This document shows, one piece after another, positions 11,250-21,900 of a stretch of DNA of 64,000 nt (its first letter is position 1; every line of letters starts with the position of its first letter). The notes beneath the pieces are model-generated. The model did not search any database and was not told where the DNA came from. It saw only the letters and a program-made list of their open reading frames with translations. The translations under genes were made by a program, and so were the position numbers. The DNA is from Ophiobolus disseminans (taxonomy: Eukaryota; Ascomycota; Dothideomycetes; Pleosporales; Phaeosphaeriaceae): NCBI GenBank assembly GCA_010093685.1, contig MU006235.1, forward strand, positions 945,780-1,009,779, read 5' to 3'.

Positions 11250-14035
11250 TTACTTACATTCATGCATAGCTTTACGCATGGCGAAAACGCAGTCCTTTTT
11301 ATGCTTTTTCCAGTCAAAGCCATTGCTACTTTTGTCAGTTCTTCGTGCACTATGAGGCTCTGTCTCAATGACTTACTCGCACCACTGCATGTCCTTCGCC
11401 GGTTTGAAAGTCTTTGCCTTTTTCGGCAGATGCGACTTATTCCACACGGTTCCTATCATTGTGATGACGATGTCTTTGGTGGAGGTTTGCCAGCCCTTTT
11501 ATAGTCCTCTATGAAGTCGAACCCCTGGCCGTTGCCGCAGTATTCGTCGATTGCTTTTTCCAAGTCGGCGACTTTGGGAACTCTACTATCGGACAGAGGC
11601 CTGGAGCAGCGGGGGGCGTTAACGCGACCTTCTGGTAATAGTATTTCTTCTCCTGGTGGGTATTTCACGCCGTGGTCGTCGTAGGGTGGTGAGCCTTCTT
11701 GTACAGTGTCCGCGTGGAGCACCCCATCTTCCTTCGAGGCATATTGTAGGCTCTTGCTCAAGAGAGACTTCCTTCTTTATTACTTCGTAAGAGAACTTGC
11801 CGCAGTGTACATCTTGAGTTGCGGCCTTACTCATTTCGTCTCTCTTTGCACCCTTGCCACCGCAGTTCCCCTGTCGAATTTCTTGGAATGCATGTGAGCA
11901 CTGCATGCTACATTCGCAGTTGTCTTTGTTGGGTACCCAGCAAAGTGCGATGTTTTGAGTCACTTTCTGTGCATCGATAGGTGGTGCTCTGCGATGTAGA
12001 GATGGTGAAACGTCAGCAGCGAGAGCTTTTGCCTTCTGTAGAATGTGTTGTGTTTCTCCCTGCGCATTGACTGTATACTCCTGGTTGTTCTGCCGGTCAA
12101 GCTATCCAGAGTCCATGTCTTTACAAAAGTTGTCAAACATGCCTTTGCCCGCAAACGAGCCTGCGTCGTACTTCCAGAATAGACTGGATGGGAGACCACT
12201 CGTGTCATCCTCTTTTGAGCATTCGAGTGGAGGCACCAAAGGGCATATATCACGCCAGGGTGAGGTTTCCGATCCGAGGTCCTCGTTCGCTTTCTTCGCT
12301 TCATTTTCTCTTAGATGCCACATGATGTCGTTGGCGAGGATCTGATGGGCCATCATTGTGGGGGGGAACTGTTAGATATCAGGGGTGCTGTGAGGTCATA
12401 ACACCAGATGAAACAGGAGTGGTTGGCACAGGCACCTTGGCACACTAGTACTAGATCCGACACGAGGTAAAACTCTGCACTGAAGCGGGGAACAACATGA
12501 ATAATCATCAATTCATCTCATCAATCATCAGATCCTCATACCTCATCAAATCTGACAGGAACATGCGACCGATGCCATCCGGGACAACGCTGATCTGACT
12601 AGCTTTATTCTTGATCCATTCCACAGAATTCTCGATGTCGTTTTTGCTGAGTCGCTTGATGTGTGCTTTGTAAGGAATGTCCATAACTGCTGCAAGAGTG
12701 GCGAAGAAGTTGAGATCGCCCTCAAATGTTCCGTTCGTGACATAGCCTTGGGTAAAATTGTCTCGTTTCATGGGGTTTGTGCCAAAAGGGTCTGTGAGAT
12801 TCAGTGGGTAGAAGGTCAAGTCTTCGAGTCGTGCGTCTTCGCCCTTGCTGACCCTACGAGTACAGAACCGCCTTTCGACATCTCTGAAGTATCTGTCGAA
12901 ATCAACAAAGGCTATGCGTTAATTCTTGAAGTTTTCAACGGCTTCCTTGATCTTGGAGTTCATCAACTGCACAACGGAGTTGAACTTCTTGCGAAGGTCG
13001 GTGGTCATGACTACAGAGTCGTGTAGAAGATCCACCGGTCGTATAGGCACAGTCTACTCAAATGTCAGGTGAAATTCTAGAGAATAATGAGGTATCGCGT
13101 GTTCTTACTGGTAGTGAGCTCCATATTGACCATGAATTTTCTGGTTTCGAGCAGTAGTCTCCGTCTTCCATGGCATCGTCAAACAACTTCGCATATCTCA
13201 TTGATATGTCGGTATAGTCCTGAACCCCTTTAGAATAGAACATCTCACCCAGTGTAGAATAACACACCCGAGTCTTTCTTCAGCTTACTCGCGGCCTTTT
13301 CAACAATGGTATGTATTTGATCTCTGAATTTCGAGGAGTTGATTAAATCCCCACCGGCTTTCAACTGTTCTTCACATATACGGATTGATTTCCCTCTCAT
13401 AAAGACTTGAACGTGGCCAAGATAGGACCAAAGATCGCCGGTCGCGCAGCTGCAAGTTCAACTAGTGTATCCTGTACAGCATCAGCGTATGCTGCAGTTG
13501 GCGAAAACAGTTGAAAGACGCAAATTCGGCATCGTTGCCACCTTGAACAAACTGTTAGGAATATGCCCGCTTTCTTGATACTTGGATACATACCAGCGCT
13601 GACGAGAATCAAGTTTGATCTGTGTTGATGGTGTCCACTTGATGATCTATTATCTGTTGCGTAACGGCGCCGGAACACGATCGGAATTGGAAGTTGTCCT
13701 TCTTCTCATCACCGAGCAAGGCTGTCGCGACCAAGTAGGGGTACCTATGGTTGTATCGGCTGCTTGTATACATGTAAGCAGAGAAAGTCTGACAGGATCG
13801 AAACCATAAATTTCCAGTCGTCAAAGGGAGAGTCAGTCTCGGAGAACATCAGCCCAAGCCGAGAACCAGCACCGATGCCCGCTGAGTACGAGTCACCAAT
13901 TGCTGCTATCTTCATTAAGCTGTATTCTTGATCTCTTTGCTTGAAAGATCGTAGGGAATTTGAGTTTGAGAACATTGGGACGGCTATGGTGTGTGTTGCC
14001 CAAAAGGCCCACAAGCAAACACTGATTGACCACAT
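11250..14035 (-). pseudogene. Secreted GDSL/SGNH-hydrolase (lipase/esterase) pseudogene
   Basis: Starts at ATG 14033-14035 with a plausible signal peptide (MWSISVCLWAFWATHTIAVP). SGNH block I IAAIGDSYSAGIGAG (catalytic Ser) follows, then RYNHRYPYLV, CSGAVTQQIIDHQ and block III GGNDAEF. The reading then continues through recognisable segments (CEEQLKAGGDLINSSKF; TTDLRRK-like; RIAFVDFD; MMAHQILANDIMWHL) to a Cys-containing tail ending at TAA 11250-11252. The pieces lie in different frames. Nonsense codons TAA (12919-12921, between FKN and RIAFVDFD) and TAG (12102-12104, inside FCKDMDSG/LDRQNNQEY) interrupt coding runs. Frame changes near 13615, 13225 and 11505 (an A run) have no canonical intron to explain them, whereas changes near 11760 and 12370 can be introns. 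Family as inferred; decayed state fairly secure. Confidence 0.75.
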
Positions 14036-15027
14036 CCTGTGAGGTGTGGACGGAAACAGCTCAGGCGGAAACAGCTCAGGCAGAAACTGATTCTTTGAAG
14101 AGTTAGAAGAAAGGTAGCCTTCGATATATAACCACGGTCAATGGCACTCGAGATGACTTCGAAGTCCAACCTATGATTTCTCTTTGGCACCTCGGAAGCT
14201 CAGCCCCGTTCAAGCGGCTTCCATCCTCACGCTTGAGTCACTGTGCCTATTTCATTCAGTAATTGCAGTCTTCTTTCGGCTCGAAGCGCGCGCGACCACC
14301 AACGAGCCTTCTTCTCAGGTTCCGACGAGGCTGATTTGAAGCCCGCGTTCGATGCGCCGCGGACCGTGCCGCGTATGACAGCCGGTCCAAACACAAAATA
14401 TGGGGCGATACTCCCAGTTCAAAAATACTCAAGCGTAACGCTCGTTAATGCAAACATCTGTTCTTCACATTATCAAGTGGCTTGGTCTCGCATTTGCGGC
14501 GTAGTTCTTGGCAATGTCTTACCGGGTCGCGTAAGCCTCGCCGTGCGAAGTCTCATGCGACCAGACGTAGCATTTGGCTTCATCCTTCAAGACGAAGAAT
14601 TTCCTTTTATTGTGATGGTACGTATAAATTGTAATCGAATCCAAGGCGGAAAACGACCTACTCATTTCCCAACTTGGTTACTGCGCCTCGGGTTCGTACC
14701 GGTATCATTTATTCAGTGAATTCTTAGTGCTAAGATTGTAGAGCGCAGGTACCAACGTCTCGTGTCATAAATGTGATCATTACGCGCCTGCACTTTGGAT
14801 ATTGAAACCATATGAGGGAGGCACGGTGGTGGAGAGGACAGGTGGGAAGGCGTTGACCTACACCTCAGTCTTCTGGATCTGAACAATCAATACGGGATGC
14901 AGCACAGGTTCGAGGCCTCACTGCCACGATTTGATGCCCCCAGAGGGTAGTCCAACTTCGAAAGTATAAGATGAACGAGGAGACCAAGGCTTTCCATGCC
15001 ATATCCATTCTTTGTATCAATTTGATC
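14036..15027. other. Intergenic region with an unassigned open frame
   Basis: Between the divergent GDSL pseudogene and the secreted-protein gene. A plus-strand frame of 158 codons (14243-14719) is open but shows no domain or signal peptide and is not supported as a gene. Confidence 0.45.
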
Positions 15028-16109
15028 ATGCGCGTTTCACTTTTTGGAGTCTTCATTGCGCTTTCGGTTTCGTTCCAGGCTCTTGCTAATAGCAACGAGC
15101 CCGATCTCGGCATTATGATCGATAATCCCAACGGAAGAGAAAGAGACAGGGCCATCAACAAACAAAGAGTGGTCCAGTTGACCTTGTACTCAAGCAAGTT
15201 AACGTTACACAGGGAAGAAGATGTGTGGAAGGGTTTGTTGGCGAAAACGATGGCAAATTAGCGCAAGTCGCGAAGAACGCATCTTGGCAGATGAACAAAG
15301 CCTGGATCCGGGACGAGGTTAGCGTTTCTATTCGGCCCCAAGTTATGACTGCGCTTGCAGTGGGAAATGAGATATACTTATCGTCTTCGCTGAAAGGTGG
15401 CTCGTTCCTCAATTCAGCAGAGAACGAGAACAATCCATGGGTGGCGACCATATGTTTATAGTTTCCTCGCTGACCTGTTTAAGGGTCCGAGTCGCACTGG
15501 CGAAGTGTCAGATAGCCATCCAGCAAGTCTACCCCGATCTCGAACTAGGAAAGAAGCCTCCGGGAACCAATCGCAGTTAGTTCATACATCGAACCTTTGC
15601 GAATTGTGTGAGCCGTCCTTGTATTCCGTCTGGCATACACTAACAGCCAACCGAAGAGAGAACCCATGGCACTATACATGTATTTCTAAGACCATCCCGA
15701 GGAAGCCGCGAGATACCGAGAGACTGGGAAATGCAAACTCGATGGAAGTCGTATTGTGACAGTACAGAATACGGCGTTCAGCTCACAACGCGATCCAAAC
15801 GGCGCAACAGAGGCGTTGAAGATTGAACTACCCTATATTAGCATAGAAATCTTGGACCCTTGCAACACCGAATTTATTGACTCCGCGAAACCAGTGTCTT
15901 GGGGCTGTGCTGAACTTACCAGGAAGCTGAATATCATACCGCTTGAAGGGAACGAATGTACCAACAAGCCCGATTTCACGGATATCGATTTACCCACGAG
16001 AACGGAAGAGATGTCCACCGCTCATGCACCTTTTCGGTGTCCAGACAACGATAAGGAACTAGGCAGTATCACTAGCCCTACCCCAACGCCCTCGTTTACG
16101 CCCTCATGA
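15028..16109 (+). pseudogene. Secreted protein gene, degenerate; family not recognised
   Basis: ATG 15028-15030 opens a clear signal peptide, MRVSLFGVFIALSVSFQALA. A 44-nt intron (15169-15212) in phase 0 joins it to a convincing second exon with KLAQVAKNASWQ and a conserved-looking MTALAVGNEIYLSSSLKGGSF block. Beyond 15450 the coding signal hops frames: ALAKCQIAIQQVYPDLELG, then TAG at 15578-15580, FANC, CEPSLYSVWHTL, then a third frame with a stop (MYF*) leading into a 117-codon run to TGA 16107-16109 ending in a Thr/Pro stretch. I could not restore it with normal introns, so it is called a probable pseudogene; a complex intron model remains possible. Secretion is inferred from the leader alone. 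Confidence 0.5.
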
Positions 16110-16423
16110 GAGTTCCAGAGGATGCAGACAACGAGCCCAGAGTGCAGCACGAGAAGAGGAGGTTTTAGATGTGTAGTCGCATTGCAGAGAGCCGCCGTTC
16201 CCTTTAGACATAGCAAGCCCCGTGCCAACATAGTATTTTACTGCTTTATGTTTGGTTGTGTGCGTGTCGGCTTGTGGTGCCATAGGCCCAGGCTATGGAA
16301 TGACAAGCTCGAAAGCGGAGCGCAAGTTAGTCACTAATAAGCTATGAATCTCGCTCAAATCCAGGTTTTCGAGTTTGTCTGTGCACTTATGCGTTCAAAG
16401 ACTATTGAATTGGTCCGTATAAA
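16110..16423. other. Convergent intergenic region
   Basis: About 310 bp between two convergent degenerate genes. Nothing else recognised. Confidence 0.5.
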
Positions 16424-17862
16424 TTATCCTTGTAAACATTTCGCCGCTGGTGAGCTTATCACGTCGCAACCGAGTCTTCTCTGCTCACAAAGCCTCTCTA
16501 AGGCAACTTTGGCATCATCCCAAACCCATTTTCCAGTGTTAACAATGGCGAAACTTGTCAGTGGTCGTGGAGTGTCTGAGGCGTTGCCATCCCAAGATTT
16601 AGCAAGATAAGTGTGTAGAGCTAGAGCTATCCACTCGAACATCTCGAAGAGATTGAACTCGTCATGGAAGCATATATGCTGCAATGTGCTGGGAAGAATG
16701 CGACCAAGAGAATTCGCAAGACCGCTCTCCCAACCGAGTAGAACACATGGAGATATGTGTAGGTCTTTCAGCACTAGCATCTCTGCCACTTCGCAGTGAC
16801 CAGTTACGTATGCGTCCTCAACGTCTTCTGGAAAGGCGCATTCGCCAGAATAAATGTGGCACGTGAATCTGAGGTATTCAAGCGTGTCTTTCACATGACG
16901 GAGAGCTGCGTTTAGATCTTCACAGTCTGGCCGGCGGTCGTAATGGAAATAGTAATCGTATTCGAGGCGCGCCAGAGGCGGTGTCCATACCAGTAGCTTT
17001 GCAAGGGTTGCTGGTGTAACTGACGACTCTCGCAATCGAAGAGTAGTCAGATTTGTGATTTGAATTGTTGCGCGCATTTGACTGAGATTCTCTTGAACTA
17101 ATGGCTCCAATAGATTCAACGAAATCTCCTCGAGAGAACCACACTGGGAGAAAGAGTGATAGGTCCGCCGGTCAAGGTCGCGCGGTAGACGGCGTACTCG
17201 ATTTATGGCGAGATTATCATCCGAATCATTAGTCCAAGCTCCGAGGCGAACTGATCGTAGACGTCGGAAGACCTGGTCAGGCTTGGAGGACAAGAAGGCA
17301 TGGGCCAGTACTTCTGGAAGGTATTTGTTATCGCGGATGAGATCGATGCCGAGGGTAAGGGAACATAGATTCGTGCAACGCAACAGAAGCAACGCGACCA
17401 CAGCATCTAATTCATTCGCCTTAATTGCATCGAGAAGATTCTAGTTGTCGAGAACATCATGAACTTTTAAGGTAAGTAGCGCGAGGTCAGCTAAGTCCGG
17501 CTGGGGGAGGCTAAGAAGGGAAGGGCGAAACCAGTGGCCTCTGCGTTGACGGAAGCCGACACCCTCTAGCTCCATATGCTGAATAAACGTCGAACATCGT
17601 GGTGCTTCGAGAACAGTCCGTAGTGGAAGATCGACTCGTGGCGAACATAATGTCGTACAACGTTTGACGGGTATGTTGTATCAGCATCGCCCTGCCAAAC
17701 CATTCGAATGTTTTGGAACACACTCTCGAGAGACTTTTCCCGAATCTGTCTCGATATCTGTGACAATCGTGATCCATCGCCACGATCTGGAAGGAAGACA
17801 AGAATGCCATCCATGATCTCTTGCGGGATGGCGCCCAGTGAGGCTATCGCCGTGTCGCACAT
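16424..17862 (-). pseudogene. F-box / leucine-rich-repeat-like protein gene, probably broken
   Basis: ATG 17860-17862 gives an N-terminal F-box: LGAIPQEIMDGILVFLP...SRLSQISRQIREKSLESVF, the Skp1-binding helix set of SCF ubiquitin-ligase adaptors. The C-terminal 325 codons carry fungal LRR-like sequence (CTNLCSLTLGIDLI, LRESSVTPATLAKLLVW, HVKDTLEYLRF). The two parts are in different frames, switching near 17580. The middle part (HMELEGVGFRQRRGHWF...LTLKVHDVLDN) is interrupted by TAG 17441-17443 just before NLLDAIKANELDAVVALLL. An 82-nt and a 45-nt intron could in principle bridge both sites, but they would delete sequence that looks coding. I favour one frameshift plus one nonsense mutation. 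Substrate unknown. Confidence 0.6.
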
Positions 17863-18312
17863 CGCAGAGGTGCTGTGTGGGTGGGCGAAGTCACGCACGG
17901 GCCGGTTCAAGTGAATATATTGATGAGCAGTGAGATGGCATAGCGGCGGTCTTTAATAGCTGATAGTTGTGGATGTAGGGTCGGGGGTGGGTGAACGTGA
18001 TCCTCGCCCCATGCCTGAGGTCACAAATCTGCAACCGTGCGTCACGTTAGCGCTCTGTGCCGCAATAGGCGCCCTCAGTTTTCAATCGTTGGCGAACAGT
18101 GTGATAATCTGAAGAGAATGTTATTGGTTTCGTGTATAACTCAGAGGGCGTTCATGCTCGTTAAATCATAAACGGATTGACTCGAAAGCCCCTAATGTGT
18201 AAAATGCTCTGTAAATGCACCAAACACCATAACATGCCGAAAGATTTCCTGAAATGCTGATGCCGACAAAAGTAAACCAAATGCTCATCTTCATACATTC
18301 TCCTTACCCGTA
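17863..18312. other. Intergenic region
   Basis: 450 bp upstream of the F-box gene and downstream of the PQ-loop gene, both on the reverse strand. AT-rich in part; nothing recognised. Confidence 0.5.
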
Positions 18313-19833
18313 TCATCTCGGACTGCCAATCCCCCCGTAACTCCTCGGACTAGCATGTCTGCTCGTGCCCAACAACGCCCTTGCCTCGTCCAATGCATCC
18401 CCCTTCTGCCCCCTAATTGGGATGCTCTTACTGCTCCCCGCATTACTCCCCTCCGGACTTCCCACATCTCTTGGTGTATCTGCCGGTGTGGTAGCACGGC
18501 TCACACTTGGCGTCGCCGCAACACTAACGGCCGGTGCCCATCCACGCATCCACCCGCTCACTCGTCGCCAATGCAAGCGCTGCCTCTTAAGTTTCCCATG
18601 GTCATCAATCGTAATAATGACTTCCTCATCATGCGGATTCGTGCTCCGCCCACGTGGCTCGTTGTCCCCGAAGTACACGAATTGTAATCCGACAGCCGCA
18701 TCCATGATCAGCACGCCCGCAGCGCCGAGGAAAAACGGCATTGCGCGCAGGATCCAGCCTTCTCTGTTGCTTCCGTCTAAATCGACCCAGCCGCCGCCCT
18801 CGCCGGGCGCGAAGTCGAACCACGCGCAGGGGTTTGTGAGGAGGGATGTGGAGTAGAACAGGTTGCCGAAGAAAGCTGCTGCGAAGAGCGCGGGAGATAG
18901 GCCGGCGGTTGATTTTCGGACTTGGTTCATGTAGAGTTGGGGCAGGCGGGAGCCGAGGTAGAGGAATGTGGACATCCAGGAGAAAACTTTGCCGGCAATT
19001 TCGGTAGGTGTGGGGGATGCGTCGGAGACTGTGGAGTAGAGTGGTAGGGAGCGTGTGTACGGTGCCGGGGCGAAGGGGCTGACGGGCGTTGCGGTGGTGG
19101 ACTGAGATAGGATGGCGAAGATGAGTGAGATGTATAGGACGGTCTTTGGGGAGGGCATGGGCGAGCTGGACGCTGCGATTCGGCGGACTTGCGGGTTTGG
19201 CGACGTTCCGGCGGGTGGAGTGTTCAGCCAGGAGTCTGGTGCAGGTGAGCGCGCGAAGTTGGGTATCCGAAACGCGTTCATGGGACTCGATTTCCTGGTC
19301 TTTTGGTCTTTGGGAGACGCGTCTTTTGCATCGCTTGTAGTATCTGGTGACTTTGTTGTGACCTGGTGCATGCTAGACGTGCCCTTTCCTGGACTGCTGT
19401 TGCCAGAGCTCCAGCGTCCCCATATCGGCCGTAATGGCCTCCCGTGGTGTAGCATTTCATACCAGACCCACTGCCCACACAGGCAGCAGTCCACAAAAAC
19501 GTAGTAAGAAGCGATTATGACCTGCCACGACGCCTGGCCTGTGAACAAGCAGCCCAGCAGGTTCGTCACGTCTCCCAGCAGCCATTCTGTGAGGAAGAAT
19601 GCGCTGAGCCCAGACGTTGACTTCAGCTTGTGGTTCTTGTATATTTGTGGCAGCTGTGCGAACAGCCATGATATGATGCTGCACGTTCCGAGGAGCGTGG
19701 AGATGAGGGCGAGGTTTGTGGGTATGCAGGTATGTAGAGTCGCGGATAAATGGTATAGGAAGTCGTTCGCAGGTTCGCAGCTCGTTGGCAATGAGGGTTC
19801 GGCTATGCGTAGAGGCGATAGGTAGGGCGGCAT
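18313..19833 (-). CDS. PQ-loop repeat membrane protein (vacuolar amino-acid transporter type)
   Basis: 506 aa from ATG 19831-19833 (MPPYLSPL); codons upstream lack an ATG. The first PQ-loop reads SIISWLFAQLPQIYKNHKLKS, followed by FFLTEWLLGDVTNLLG, and the second reads FSWMSTFLYLGSRLPQLYMNQVRKSTAGLS. About seven hydrophobic segments are split by a long Ser/Pro-rich loop (roughly residues 150-270) and a polar C-terminal tail. This matches fungal Ypq/Rtc2-type proteins, which export basic amino acids from the vacuole, related to lysosomal PQLC2. Each PQ Pro-Gln pair sits at the hinge helix of a three-helix bundle. Intact single exon. Exact substrate is inferred from family only. Confidence 0.85.
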   Translation of the reverse strand: MPPYLSPLRIAEPSLPTSCEPANDFLYHLSATLHTCIPTNLALISTLLGTCSIISWLFAQLPQIYKNHKLKSTSGLSAFFLTEWLLGDVTNLLGCLFTGQASWQVIIASYYVFVDCCLCGQWVWYEMLHHGRPLRPIWGRWSSGNSSPGKGTSSMHQVTTKSPDTTSDAKDASPKDQKTRKSSPMNAFRIPNFARSPAPDSWLNTPPAGTSPNPQVRRIAASSSPMPSPKTVLYISLIFAILSQSTTATPVSPFAPAPYTRSLPLYSTVSDASPTPTEIAGKVFSWMSTFLYLGSRLPQLYMNQVRKSTAGLSPALFAAAFFGNLFYSTSLLTNPCAWFDFAPGEGGGWVDLDGSNREGWILRAMPFFLGAAGVLIMDAAVGLQFVYFGDNEPRGRSTNPHDEEVIITIDDHGKLKRQRLHWRRVSGWMRGWAPAVSVAATPSVSRATTPADTPRDVGSPEGSNAGSSKSIPIRGQKGDALDEARALLGTSRHASPRSYGGIGSPR

Positions 19834-21467
19834 GGCCTGTAGAAAGCAGGCGCGGAAAGCGCAGTAGATGTGGTTGTTAAGCTTCACACCTGCCACCTGT
19901 ACGTGAAGTGTTTATTCCACGGTCCGCCACACGCTTGTGTCTTTCCCCCTTCTTATCTATGAATCGCGCTATTCCGTGATTACGGAGGCTGCGCTATCAT
20001 GTGTCGTGCTCAGGTGGATGATACGTTACAGCCACCACCGCACAGCCGCAACCTCTTATGGCTGATCACAAGAGCTCGAGCTTCAACAATATGTTGCAGT
20101 GACTCGAGTGTGCTTGTCTGCCTTGTGAATCTGATTAGACTGTCCAAATTTCGTTGTTCACGTCCTCGGCACGCGGACGTCGGTGGTTCGTGGTCTGAAG
20201 GACTCGTGATAGAAGCTCACAAAGCTGCCTACCACAAAGGGAACAAAAGCAAAAAAAGACGGATAAGCTCAGAGAAGAGTGTAGAGAGAAAGAAGTGCTA
20301 TCGGATGCAACAACAAGTGCGCTCACGGCCATCAAGAGTCATCAAGGCCGGCATCAGTGGCCGCCGCGACAGCCCTCCACACGCGCGACGATCCTCCGAC
20401 GGGCTCGGATGACCCGATACGACCATAAGCGCCCCATTTCACGGAGAGGCTAGCCATGGCGGACTGATTCGAGCAGGTGTGACTTGTGGGTGGGATGCGA
20501 TTGAGTGCAAGATAAGAGCTTATCTCCCCGCCGATTCCTCCGCCCATGCACACATGCACAACACGCGACCCCTTGCCGCCGCTCGCGGCCTTGGCGATCG
20601 TCCCATCTGCCTCGGAACGCCCGCCGGCCTGCTCACACGACACATTGCATGCGCTGCATATGCGAGATTCGCGATGGCCTTGAGGATCGCTATGACGATG
20701 CTGTCTTTAAAATGCCCCTCCATCTGCCCCTCCGCACTCGGATGGGTCGTGTAGGCTAACTAATAAACAACACTAAGGCGCCATGAGAGGCGCTCGGAAA
20801 CGTAAGAGAAACAACTCGGGTGGATGTCACTCAACGCCCATTTACCGCGCCATGCATTTACACGAAAATGACACTGGAGTACCTTGGGACCGACGAATGC
20901 TGTCTATTTTTTTTGTCGTCATTTCACAGAAGGCCACGTACCAAAAGCCCAGCAGCTACCAGTTGACAAGCTGTTCAACCCAATACATTGCCTAGCAAAA
21001 CTACGAAAGCGCAAGGGACGACGCAGAGAAATCTCATTATGCGACAAAGCTAACTCTGTATGCTATTTAGGACTTCATCGAGTCCACCTAACAGCACTCG
21101 ACAAGACTGCAATCGCCTCCAAGTCTAGAGCACGAAGCCTTATAGACCGCAAAGTCAATTAACATGGTACTGTGTTAAACACTTTATTTCATCACTGTTT
21201 CGAGTCATTCCACTGGGACAGCATAGTGTCAAGAAATATTAAACCCCAAGACTAGAAAATCCCAATCCCTCCACCACCGCACAACGCACTCACAATCCAC
21301 TAACCCGACCCCCTTCAATACACTATACACATCTCCAACACCACGTATAAACACATTGCATACCTCCCTATCCCCATACTCCGCCACGGCCTCGCTCTTC
21401 AGCCCTGTTCCACCCCCAAAACATTATCTTCCTCCCCATGCTTAGCTTTGTCCACCATCTTCACCAC
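19834..21467. other. Intergenic region, no supported gene
   Basis: 1.6 kb with only short overlapping frames on both strands (for example 19999-20412 and complement 20332-20643), none with a domain, signal peptide or consistent coding character. It must include the PQ-loop gene promoter. Confidence 0.5.
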
Positions 21468-21737
21468 TTACTTACATCTCCCACCTAATTCCACAACCCC
21501 CTCTACATCGTCATCTTCCTTCTCAGCCTCTGATGTCTTCTTTGAAACCCTCTTGTGCTTAATCTGCAGCTGCTAGAAGCGTTCGTCGAGCGAGTCTGAT
21601 GCTGTGGTGGATGCATTTGCACTGGACGGGGTGGGTTTGTTGGATTCCAACCGCTCAGTCGCTTTCTGAGATTTGGGAATGGTTCGGCGTGGAGGATGGC
21701 GTGGAATTTGGAGGAAGGGGGGATGGACTCGGGACAT
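21468..21737 (-). pseudogene. Small hypothetical protein frame with one internal TAG
   Basis: From ATG 21735-21737 the frame reads MSRVHPPFLQIPRHPPRR, a Ser/Thr/Asn-rich middle, then SDSLDERF and TAG (21573-21575). The same frame continues for 34 further codons with strongly biased coding-like content (QLQIKHKRVSKKTSEAEKED, acidic DDDVEG) to TAA 21468-21470. This suggests either one nonsense mutation in a 90-aa nuclear-type basic protein or programmed readthrough. The stop context TAG-CAG-CTG resembles, but does not exactly match, the leaky UAG-CAR-YYA type. No homologue recognised; it may be spurious. Confidence 0.35.
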
Positions 21738-21900
21738 TATCACGCAGAGAGTAGGGGTACTTTGACTATTCCTGGTGACCTTCGGGGTAGTGTAGTGTGG
21801 AAGATCGATAGAGCAGTAGGCATTGAGTATATTCACGCTCTGTTTGAAATGCGATAGTTAGACATGGGGAGGTATGCATGTTCGTGTGTATTTGTGGGAA

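Noticed and set aside
11700..11800. Frameshift in the GDSL gene near 11760
   Set aside because: A 52-nt GTAATA...AAG intron in phase explains it, so it is not counted among the lesions.
14243..14719. 158-codon plus-strand frame
   Set aside because: No domain, leader or codon bias; single frame in decayed DNA.
17441..17600. Two-intron model rescuing the F-box gene
   Set aside because: Phases permit it, but it would remove sequence that looks coding; kept as an alternative only.
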